Assembly (NCBI GenBank): GCA_016210435.1
Contig: JACQUF010000249.1
Span: forward strand, 1 to 5,146
Direction: 5' to 3'
Length of the DNA: 5,146 nucleotides
Source: Chloroflexota bacterium
GTDB lineage: Bacteria; Chloroflexota; Dehalococcoidia; Lucifugimonadales; Lucifugimonadaceae
Part shown: one piece after another, positions 1 to 5,146 of the stretch
Position numbering within the stretch: the stretch's first letter is position 1
How the letters are laid out: each line of letters begins with the position of its first letter
Program-made: the position numbers and the translations under genes
Notes under the pieces: model-generated
Database searches by the model: none
Seen by the model: only the letters and a program-made list of their open reading frames with translations
Told to the model about the DNA's origin: nothing

Positions 1-411
1 CTCCTGCTCCGAGCGCAGCGCATCGGCTTCGTCGAGCAGGTGACGCGCAAGCTCCAGCGCTTCCTCCTTTGCGTAATCGATCTGCGAAAGGGCGATCACC
101 CGGTAGAGCATGCCACTCGAGGCGACCGTTTCGAGGGTTTCGCCAAGCTTCGGGACCCTCAATCCCAGCGCGTGGGCGATCGCCATCGCAGCACGCATCC
201 CACTCCGGTTGATATAGACCTTGGTGAGGAGGCGGCCATCATAAAGTAGCGAAACCCCGCCGCGTGTCTGACGGAGCTGGACGCGCATGTGCGCCCGCGG
301 CCGTTCCAGCACCTGGTACGCGTGATCGATGGCCTTTGCCCGGCTGGTGCCCATCCCTCCCGGCAGTATAATCGCCTTCCCTTCAACGGCTTCAGGCCCC
401 AATCGCGCCAT
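1..411 (-). CDS. Unrecognised protein, C-terminus beyond left edge
   Basis: I do not recognise this family. The minus-strand frame is open from the window edge through 137 codons to an ATG at 411-409, with G/C-rich third positions and a protein-like composition. It begins MARLGPEAVEGKAIILPGG. Residues 43-68 look beta-rich (VQLRQ, VSLLYDG, LLTKVYI). Residues 71-85 form an Ala/Met-rich helix (GMRAAMAIAHALGL). Residues 101-137 are mostly helical and end in an acidic amphipathic helix (YAKEEALELARHLLDEADA). There is no signal peptide, membrane segment or cysteine in the visible part. The start is uncertain: no good ribosome site precedes ATG 411, GTG codons lie upstream at 447 and 432, and an internal ATG at 354 has a GGGAGG only one base before it. 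The gene is divergent from the SDR operon across 54 bases, so it could be a regulator or functional partner of it. That is inference from position only. Confidence 0.6.
   Translation of the reverse strand, partial: MARLGPEAVEGKAIILPGGMGTSRAKAIDHAYQVLERPRAHMRVQLRQTRGGVSLLYDGRLLTKVYINRSGMRAAMAIAHALGLRVPKLGETLETVASSGMLYRVIALSQIDYAKEEALELARHLLDEADALRSEQE
367..372 (+). promoter_or_regulatory. Candidate -10 box for the SDR operon
   Basis: A perfect TATAAT stands on the plus strand in GC-rich DNA, about 94 bases before the GTG start of the first SDR gene. It lies inside the 5' part of the divergent minus-strand gene. No convincing -35 hexamer is visible at 16-18 bases spacing (the candidate is CTGGTG), and there is no TGn extension. 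It would give a leader of roughly 85-90 bases. Overlapping bases read TATACT on the minus strand. This is a weak call resting on one hexamer. Confidence 0.25.
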
Positions 412-447
412 CCCGAAGCCGGCACGAAGCACTCTCCGCCGAAGCAC

Positions 448-461
448 GACTCGGAGTCCGA
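448..461. promoter_or_regulatory. Interlocked palindromes in the divergent gap
   Basis: Two perfect odd-length inverted repeats overlap here: GACTC-g-GAGTC at 448-458 and TCGGA-g-TCCGA at 451-461. They sit in the 54-base gap between the two divergent genes and include the GGAG ribosome site of the first SDR gene. This could be a repressor operator or alternative small RNA hairpins that mask the ribosome site. Each arm is only five bases, so chance is possible. Confidence 0.3.
453..456 (+). promoter_or_regulatory. Ribosome binding site fixing the SDR1 GTG start
   Basis: GGAG ends nine bases before the GTG at 466. This spacing, and the exact match in length and N-terminus with the downstream paralogue, decide for GTG 466 over the in-frame ATG at 289. 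Confidence 0.6.
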
Positions 462-465
462 AGCA

Positions 466-1266
466 GTGGACCTCAACGACAAAGTGGCCATCGTCACCGG
501 CGGTGCGACGGGCATCGGCCGCGGAATAGGCATTGTGCTTGCCTCCTACGGGGCGTCGATCGTGGTCGCCGACCTGGACGCGGACACCGCAGAGAAGACG
601 AGCCGCGAGCTTGCCGACAAGGGCGTCAGCTCCATGGCCGCGGCGGCCGACGTCACCATGCCAGACATGCTGGACAAGGTGATCGCGGACGCGCTCACCC
701 GCTTCACGCACATCGACATACTCGTCAACAATGCCGGGGTCGCCGGTGCAAAGGGCTGGTACACGGTCCCGGACTCCCGCGAGGAAGACTGGCTCGTCTC
801 ATTCGAAGTCAACGTCAAGGGGATCGCGAACGCGACAAACGCCGTCGCGCCAGTCATGAAGAACCAGCGGTACGGCAAGATCGTCAACATCGCGTCGATT
901 GCCGGACGCGAAGGCCGGCCCGCTCTCCCCCACTATTCGTCGTCGAAGGCTGCCGTCATCAATTACACGTGGGCCCTCGCCGATGAGCTTGCCCCGTTCA
1001 ACATCAACGTGAACGCGGTATGTCCTGGCCTCCTCTGGACCCCGATGTGGGACCAGGTTGGAAACCGCTACGCACAGTTCAATCCGAAATACCAGGGACT
1101 TGCGTCCAGAAAGGTCTTTGACGGGATGGTCCAGGACATCATCCCGCTGAAGCGGGAACAGACGCCCGAGGACGTGGGCCAGCTCGTCGCATTCCTTGCC
1201 TCGGAAGACGCCCGCAACATCACCGGGCAGGCGGTCAACGTCGATGGCGGCGCCTTCCTGAGATAG
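466..1266 (+). CDS. Classical short-chain dehydrogenase/reductase (SDR1)
   Basis: This is a 266-residue cytosolic NAD(P)-dependent oxidoreductase of the classical SDR family, expected to interconvert an alcohol and a ketone. The Rossmann motif is TGGATGIG at residues 11-18. Asp36 at the end of the second strand (VVADLD) favours NAD(H) over NADP(H) by family rule. D62-V63 contacts the adenine side, and NNAG is at 88-91. The catalytic tetrad is complete: Asn116, Ser144, Tyr157 and Lys161 (YSSSK). After the PG motif (CPGLLWTPMW, 186-195) comes the variable substrate loop, about 196-226. The C-terminus has ITGQ and VDGG (259-262), as in complete family members. Full length is normal for the family. 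The GTG start is supported by GGAG nine bases upstream and by the paralogue. It is first in an operon with the gene 26 bases downstream. The substrate cannot be assigned; polyol, sugar or hydroxyacid dehydrogenases are all possible. Confidence 0.95.
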   Translation: MDLNDKVAIVTGGATGIGRGIGIVLASYGASIVVADLDADTAEKTSRELADKGVSSMAAAADVTMPDMLDKVIADALTRFTHIDILVNNAGVAGAKGWYTVPDSREEDWLVSFEVNVKGIANATNAVAPVMKNQRYGKIVNIASIAGREGRPALPHYSSSKAAVINYTWALADELAPFNINVNAVCPGLLWTPMWDQVGNRYAQFNPKYQGLASRKVFDGMVQDIIPLKREQTPEDVGQLVAFLASEDARNITGQAVNVDGGAFLR

Positions 1267-1292
1267 AGGGCAGTCGAGAGGAAACCGGGCAA

Positions 1293-2093
1293 ATGCAGCT
1301 TGATGACAGGATCGCAATCGTCACAGGTGGCGCAAACGGGATAGGGCGGGGGATCGCGGCGGTACTCGCGCAGCGTGGCGCGCACGTCGTGATTGCCGAC
1401 ATCGACGGGCAGGCGGCAAGCGAGGTTGCACGATCCGTCGAGAAGGCTGGGCGCAAGGCTCTCGTCGTAGAGGCTGATGTATCGAGGCGAACGTCAACAG
1501 ATGCGATGGTCGCCGCCACGCTGGCGGCGTTCGGCCGGGTAGACATCCTCGTGAACAATGCAGGGGTTGGTGGCGGCAAGGAATGGTGGTCGCGGACGAC
1601 AGGCAACAGTGGTGATTGGGACCGCACGTATGCCGTGAACGTGATGGGGATCGTGCACGGCATCGAGTCCGTGCAGGGTCACATGAAGGAACGGCGCCAG
1701 GGGAAGATCGTCAATATCGCGTCGACTGCCGGAAGGCGCGCCAGCGCATGGTTTGCGCACTACTCGGCTTCAAAGGCATCTGCAATAAACGTGTCCCAGG
1801 CATACGCGCTGCGTCTTGCGCCGTTCAACATCAACGTGAATTGCATCTGTCCCGGCCTGCTCTGGACCCCGCTCTGGGAGAAGATCTCCGAACGGCGGCT
1901 CAGCACAGTTGCCGCCGCACAGAGAGTCTCGCCGCGCGAGTTCTTCCTTCAGCAGGTCAAGGCCAACGTGCCGTTGGGCCGGGAACAGACGCCCGAGGAC
2001 GTGGGCAAGTTGACTGCGTTCCTGGTTTCTGATGCCGCCCGCAATATCACAGGCCAGTCCATTAATCTCAACGGCGGATCGGTCAAGAATTAG
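1293..2093 (+). CDS. Classical short-chain dehydrogenase/reductase (SDR2), tandem paralogue
   Basis: This is a second 266-residue classical SDR with every active-site element at the same residue number as its neighbour: TGGANGIG 11-18, Asp36 (VIADID, NAD preference), D62-V63, NNAG 88-91, Asn116, Ser144, Tyr157 and Lys161 (YSASK). A hand alignment without gaps gives about 123 identities, near 46%. Differences cluster in the loop after NNAG (93-112, here KEWWSRTTGNSGDW) and in the substrate loop (196-222), which suggests a different substrate, or a different partner if the two associate. The C-terminal motif reads LNGG instead of VDGG. The start is ATG, with AGAGGA ending ten bases upstream. 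Only 26 bases separate it from the first SDR stop, so co-transcription is likely. The two enzymes may catalyse successive steps or form a mixed tetramer; SDRs are usually dimers or tetramers. The substrate is unknown. Confidence 0.95.
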   Translation: MQLDDRIAIVTGGANGIGRGIAAVLAQRGAHVVIADIDGQAASEVARSVEKAGRKALVVEADVSRRTSTDAMVAATLAAFGRVDILVNNAGVGGGKEWWSRTTGNSGDWDRTYAVNVMGIVHGIESVQGHMKERRQGKIVNIASTAGRRASAWFAHYSASKASAINVSQAYALRLAPFNINVNCICPGLLWTPLWEKISERRLSTVAAAQRVSPREFFLQQVKANVPLGREQTPEDVGKLTAFLVSDAARNITGQSINLNGGSVKN

Positions 2094-2332
2094 GAACTGG
2101 GGCCTGGCTCACCGTTCTAGGCGGGATCGCTTGTTCTTGCTTCAGGTGAATGACTCGCTCGATCTCAGTGCAGTTTCGGAATTGATCACCATCGCCCGGA
2201 TCGCCTTGCGGTGGTCGGGCACGGCGGTCCGCTCGCAAATTTGCCTCCACCTTCCGCTCGACCAAGGATCCCGCCCCCACGCACCTTCGTTCTCATGTGG
2301 GCTGTCAGAAGATGCGCGCGACCCGCTAGCTT
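2094..2332. other. Convergent spacer, no credible gene
   Basis: These 239 bases lie between two genes that end toward each other. Short open frames exist on both strands, but none has a ribosome site with a convincing start and protein-like composition. Besides the hairpin at 2194-2220, the only structure I see is a perfect ten-base palindrome GCAAATTTGC at 2235-2244. There is no tRNA and no U-tract terminator. Confidence 0.5.
2194..2220. terminator. Hairpin between convergent genes, possible terminator
   Basis: GCCCG (2194-2198) pairs with CGGGC (2216-2220). Inside it ATCGCC (2200-2205) pairs with GGTGGT (2210-2215) through two wobbles, leaving one bulged G and a four-base TTGC loop. No T-run follows on either strand, so intrinsic termination is doubtful. 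Its position about 100 bases after both stops would suit a bidirectional transcript end or a 3'-protective stem. Confidence 0.2.
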
Positions 2333-3676
2333 TTAAGGCAGGTTCGAAGCGTCCAGGGCGCGCCGCGTAAGTTCCTCGCGGCGGCGCCGGTATTCGGCCT
2401 CTTCGATTTCACCGGCCTCGAAGCGTTCATCCAGCAGCGCGATGTCGCGCACGATCGCCTGGCGATCGGCTTTCTCTGCGGCCGGAAGACCCGGGCCTGC
2501 CGTTCCGCCCCCGTCTTCCTGCTCGGACGCGCTGAAGCTGCCGGGCGCTTGCCGGCCGGTACCAGCTTCGGCTATTTGCGACGGGACCACTTCGGGTCCC
2601 CCGCCCCCAAACCGCCGCCCTCCGAGGGTGGGGGCTGGGCGGCCGCGCCTCCAGATCGCAAAACCAATAAGAAGGGCCATGACCGCGCCGGCAACGATGG
2701 GTGTTCCGTACTTGACGAAGGCGCTAGACTCCTGGATGCGATTTCGTACTGTCTGCCAGAGCGACGGCTGAGGCAGATCCGAGAACCGGGCTGTAATCCG
2801 CGCGTCGCGAGGGTACCCACCGCCCCTGAACACCGAATAGTCGCCGTGGCCCAGCGTCACATCGGCCAGCTGCTCGAGACCGTCCCCATTCACCTCGCCT
2901 CCACCCTTTGCGATCAGGATCCGATACTCCGACGCGCCGAAGGGCAGGTTTCGTGAGAATTCGAACGTCCCGCCCTGGTATCTGACGAAGTATTCGAAGA
3001 GGATCCGGTATTCGCCCGGCGGCAGCGGGTTCGTCAGCGCGAAACCGGGGCCGACTTCAACGAGCTGTCCCTGGGGCAGCGGCGGATCGACCGATACGCC
3101 GGTCAGTCCTTCGTAATTCGCAGGCAGACCGAATCGCAGAAGTTTTAGACCGGTGACGGAAGGGTCGGTCAGGTCGGCAACGAATGTGCGATCGCCGGCG
3201 TTCCTGAGGGTGACGAACTCAAGGACACCCATCAACCGTGTAGCGCCATCAAGCCTGACGACCATCACCTGGGCGTCGACGCCGATCGACTCCAGCGATC
3301 GGGTTGTTTCAAAGATCTCGATCTTGAGGTTGGCAGGGGCGACCTCGTCCTCCAGGCGGGTAGTGCTGATTACGCCCTGGTAGTCGGTGACCAGCCGGTT
3401 CCGCACGTCTTCACCTTCAAGGACGTTCGTGAACTCGAACAGCCCTCGCTCGTCGACCTTCGTGCTGACCTGGCCGAGGATATTACCGTCTAGATCGGTC
3501 GTTAACAGGACAACCTCGAAGCCGTCTGGCACCTGCGCGCCGGGTGTCCCGTTTACTACGACGCCCGCGACCCTGCCGGCGAACTGCGCACTGGCATCTC
3601 GCCCCGGTGACACGACGAGCGCCAGTGCGATCGCAAGGAGGGCGATGCACGAGCGAATGGTCGCCCTGGCTTTCAC
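2333..3676 (-). CDS. Exported membrane-anchored beta-rich protein with SHOCT-like tail, ccm operon
   Basis: This is a 447-residue protein of unassigned function downstream of ccmF. Residues 1-30 are a signal peptide (KAR, hydrophobic 11-23, ASA before Gln31). Residues 33-90 resemble a carboxypeptidase-regulatory-like Ig fold (GRVAGVVVNGTPG, a beta strand with VVLLTT, then GLFEFTNV). Residues 120-300 continue as extracytoplasmic beta-rich sequence with PPGEYRILFEYFVRY and SEYRILIAKGGG. One membrane helix spans about 324-342, followed by RRGRP. By the positive-inside rule, a Gly/Pro-rich linker (345-400) and a short acidic/basic helical hairpin (407-441, RFEAGEIEEAEYRRR) are cytosolic. The hairpin resembles SHOCT and the CcmI cytosolic loop. 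The only cysteine is in the signal peptide, so no thiol chemistry is expected. The GTG start overlaps the previous stop by four bases. It may scaffold CcmF or present apocytochrome, which is inference. Confidence 0.85.
   Translation of the reverse strand: MKARATIRSCIALLAIALALVVSPGRDASAQFAGRVAGVVVNGTPGAQVPDGFEVVLLTTDLDGNILGQVSTKVDERGLFEFTNVLEGEDVRNRLVTDYQGVISTTRLEDEVAPANLKIEIFETTRSLESIGVDAQVMVVRLDGATRLMGVLEFVTLRNAGDRTFVADLTDPSVTGLKLLRFGLPANYEGLTGVSVDPPLPQGQLVEVGPGFALTNPLPPGEYRILFEYFVRYQGGTFEFSRNLPFGASEYRILIAKGGGEVNGDGLEQLADVTLGHGDYSVFRGGGYPRDARITARFSDLPQPSLWQTVRNRIQESSAFVKYGTPIVAGAVMALLIGFAIWRRGRPAPTLGGRRFGGGGPEVVPSQIAEAGTGRQAPGSFSASEQEDGGGTAGPGLPAAEKADRQAIVRDIALLDERFEAGEIEEAEYRRRREELTRRALDASNLP
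3673..3676 (-). other. GTGA stop-start overlap
   Basis: On the minus strand the GTG start of the 447-residue protein shares bases with the TGA stop of the CcmI-like gene. This arrangement usually means re-initiation by the same ribosome, so the two products are likely made in linked amounts. It supports a physical or functional pairing. Confidence 0.85.
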
Positions 3677-4107
3677 TTCCGGGAAGCTTTTCTCGAGTGC
3701 GCCTTCAAGGCGTCTCGTTCGAGGGAAGCACGCGCGGCGGCAATCTCGTTCTCGAGTTCGGTTATCGCGTCGACCGCTACATATTGCGGCTCTGCTGGGG
3801 AACCTCCTGTGGCGGGTTTGACCTCGATCCCAAGCTCAGCTTCGCGTTTCAGGAGCCGCGCCGCGGTGAGCTTCAATTCGTCCAACTGTGCGCGGAAATC
3901 GGCCTCGTCCATGAGACCCTCGTCGTAATCGGCCTGGATCTGCCGGGCCTGCTGGTAGACCTCCATCCGAGCGCGATGCAGCTGCCGGGCCGAATCTGGC
4001 TTGTTGGCGGGCGCCCGGATTGCCGCAATCCGCCTCAGGCGGATGAACGGCCAGGCAATCACTGCGATCACCCCGAGCGCCAACACGATTCCGATTCCAA
4101 TCCCCAA
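3673..4107 (-). CDS. Minimal CcmI-like cytochrome c maturation protein
   Basis: This is a 144-residue membrane protein. Residues 2-22 form one hydrophobic helix followed by RLRR, placing the rest in the cytosol. Residues 40-92 make a helical hairpin (ARMEVYQQARQIQADYDEG, then EADFRAQLDELK) that matches the usual pattern of the CcmI N-terminal loop: about two helices with an acidic EG-x-x-(D/E)EA-(D/E)-(F/Y) turn. Residues 113-135 form a second charged helix, and the tail is basic. Full CcmI proteins have a second membrane helix and a periplasmic TPR domain that binds apocytochrome and are about 400 residues long; both parts are missing here. The TTG at 4107 was chosen because no ATG lies in frame upstream and an AGGGG stands eleven bases before it; GTG 4086 is the alternative. 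It starts 22 bases after ccmF ends and is coupled to the next gene. It contains no cysteine. Confidence 0.75.
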   Translation of the reverse strand: MGIGIGIVLALGVIAVIAWPFIRLRRIAAIRAPANKPDSARQLHRARMEVYQQARQIQADYDEGLMDEADFRAQLDELKLTAARLLKREAELGIEVKPATGGSPAEPQYVAVDAITELENEIAAARASLERDALKAHSRKASRK

Positions 4108-4129
4108 GGCTGCGTCGACCCCTGTCCGG

Positions 4130-5146
4130 CTACCGCAGATGCACCGCGCCAGGCGTAATCGAGCGAGGCGACGCAGGGCGGGTTGCGGCCGCGGTGCGCA
4201 CCTCCGGCACCGCCTGAGGCCACAAGGCGATCACCGTGCCAAGGAGGAATACCGGCCCCGCCAGCCAGAGCCACCATGCAAGGGGATTGACGCTCGCGCG
4301 CAGCACAAGCCGGCCGTCGTCCAGGAAATCGCTGGGAACGAGATACAGGTCCTCGACCGGGTTGCTGCGGATTCCCGCCCGGACAGAAACCTGGCTGAAA
4401 TCGGGATACACCGCGTGCCAGGGCTCGAGCCTGCCTGCGAGCCTCTCGCCCCGGTAAACGTTGACGTTGGCCCATTGCGCAATTCGGTCGCTCCTGCGCT
4501 CGATCTCGCGGCCAGCATATTCGACCCGGTAGCCCCCGATCGTCCCGCTTTCGCCCTCCCGCAGTACGAAATCGGTCCGCTGGTCGAAGAACTGCGTGCC
4601 AATGACCCCGAATGCCAGCGACAGCACGGCAAGGTGAACGATGTAGCCACCGTGGCGCGGCCGGTTGGCCGCGATCATGCGGACGAACCCGCGCACCCAG
4701 GTATCCCCGGCGCTCCTGCGCGCCCGTGTACCTCGGAACCACTCTTCGAGGATCACCATCGCAACGAAGGCGAGCACCGCGAAAGCGACTACCGCCACCG
4801 GCTCCCGGATCCCTGAGATTAACAATCCGATCGCAACCAGTATCGCCAGCGGTACCGGCCACGCGAGCCATCTTCGGAGCGAGCTCGGCGACGCCTTCCG
4901 CCATGCCATCACAGGTCCGATCCCCATGAGCGCGAGCAGGATCAGGAATAGCGGGCCGTTGACGCGATTGAAATAGGGCGCCGCAACCGTAACGGCGCTA
5001 TCGGACGAGAACTCCGTGATCAGCGGAAACACGACCCCCCACAGCGTCACGAAAGTGATACCCAGCAACAGGAAGTTGTTGACGAGAAAGGCGACCTCCC
5101 GATTGCCGGTCCGCAGTCGGACCGATTCTCCGAAACCGGGCTGAAG
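4130..5146 (-). CDS. ccmF: Haem lyase CcmF, C-terminal half (5' end beyond right edge)
   Basis: CcmF is the integral membrane subunit of system I that receives haem from CcmE and attaches it to apocytochrome c outside the cytoplasmic membrane. The visible 338 residues match its second half. The first helix (about 19-43) carries VNNF and LWGVVFP, the conserved WGxxFP element. It is followed by the FNRVNGPLFL helix (64-82), two more helices (95-113, 117-136), and GGYIVHLAVLSLAFGVIG (167-187). His171 there aligns by motif with the late membrane histidine of E. coli CcmF that ligates haem b. Residues 188-284 form the extracytoplasmic domain (EGESGTIGGY, then VRAGIRSNPVEDLYLV), and VNPLAWWLWLAG starts the last helix (288-309). 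The frame is open to the window edge. The family is about 650 residues, so the WWD haem domain lies outside the window. It heads the minus-strand operon seen here, ending in TAG 22 bases before the CcmI-like start. Confidence 0.93.
   Translation of the reverse strand, partial: LQPGFGESVRLRTGNREVAFLVNNFLLLGITFVTLWGVVFPLITEFSSDSAVTVAAPYFNRVNGPLFLILLALMGIGPVMAWRKASPSSLRRWLAWPVPLAILVAIGLLISGIREPVAVVAFAVLAFVAMVILEEWFRGTRARRSAGDTWVRGFVRMIAANRPRHGGYIVHLAVLSLAFGVIGTQFFDQRTDFVLREGESGTIGGYRVEYAGREIERRSDRIAQWANVNVYRGERLAGRLEPWHAVYPDFSQVSVRAGIRSNPVEDLYLVPSDFLDDGRLVLRASVNPLAWWLWLAGPVFLLGTVIALWPQAVPEVRTAAATRPASPRSITPGAVHLR

Noticed and set aside
159..533. Minus-strand 124-codon frame with an ATG
   Set aside because: It overlaps the unrecognised left gene in another frame and runs antisense to the SDR1 Rossmann motif. 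Its composition (many Arg, Ser, Trp, Pro) is that of a shadow frame.
2235..2244. Palindrome GCAAATTTGC as an operator
   Set aside because: It sits downstream of both convergent genes, where no promoter is expected, and is a single ten-base occurrence.
2083..2280. Minus-strand 65-codon frame in the convergent spacer
   Set aside because: It is rich in charged residues and proline without structure, has no recognisable family, and overlaps the end of SDR2. Open frames of this size are common in GC-rich spacers.
2142..2340. A second minus-strand frame in the spacer, open from the end of the 447-residue gene to a TGA near 2142, ending in a stretch reading HRKAIRAMVINSETAL
   Set aside because: The last part looks protein-like, but the frame has no suitable start and its upstream part is Trp/Gly/Ser-rich noise. 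A decayed gene end cannot be shown without homologues.
4001..4816. Plus-strand 271-codon frame antisense to ccmF
   Set aside because: It is antisense to strongly recognisable CcmF and CcmI-like sequence. The translation is Arg/Pro/His-rich with no motif.
4068..4904. Minus-strand 278-codon frame overlapping ccmF
   Set aside because: It is a frame-shifted shadow of ccmF on the same strand, with low-complexity Arg/Gly/Pro content. The true frame shows membrane helices and family motifs.

Overview
The window is high-GC bacterial DNA (roughly 60% GC by eye, with strong G/C preference at third codon positions). The system I cytochrome c maturation genes and the non-ATG starts would suit a Chloroflexota-type or other deep-branching lineage. 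I have no phylogenetic marker, so that placement is a low-confidence inference. There are six protein-coding genes, no RNA gene, no mobile element and no CRISPR array.

Layout. Bases 1-411 (minus) hold the N-terminal 137 codons of an unrecognised protein that runs off the left edge. A 54-base divergent gap with two interlocked palindromes separates it from a two-gene plus-strand operon (466-1266 and 1293-2093). Both operon genes encode classical NAD-dependent short-chain dehydrogenases/reductases (SDRs) of exactly 266 residues that align without a gap, so this is an old tandem duplication. A convergent spacer (2094-2332) follows, with one hairpin and no credible gene. The rest is a minus-strand cytochrome c maturation operon, transcribed from the right edge: the C-terminal half of CcmF (4130-5146, 5' end outside), a minimal CcmI-like membrane protein (3673-4107), and an exported, membrane-anchored 447-residue protein (2333-3676) whose start overlaps the preceding stop.

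How the genes fit together. CcmF is the haem-handling and ligation subunit of cytochrome c maturation. The CcmI-like protein keeps only the first membrane helix and cytosolic helical loop of CcmI, and lacks the second membrane helix and the periplasmic TPR domain. The next protein has what the CcmI-like protein lacks: a large extracytoplasmic beta-rich region, a membrane helix, and a cytosolic helical hairpin resembling the one in the CcmI-like protein. The most interesting hypothesis here is that these two coupled genes form a split, rebuilt CcmI-like module that serves CcmF with a beta-sandwich in place of TPR repeats. The SDR pair is probably an unrelated catabolic or redox operon with its own regulation.
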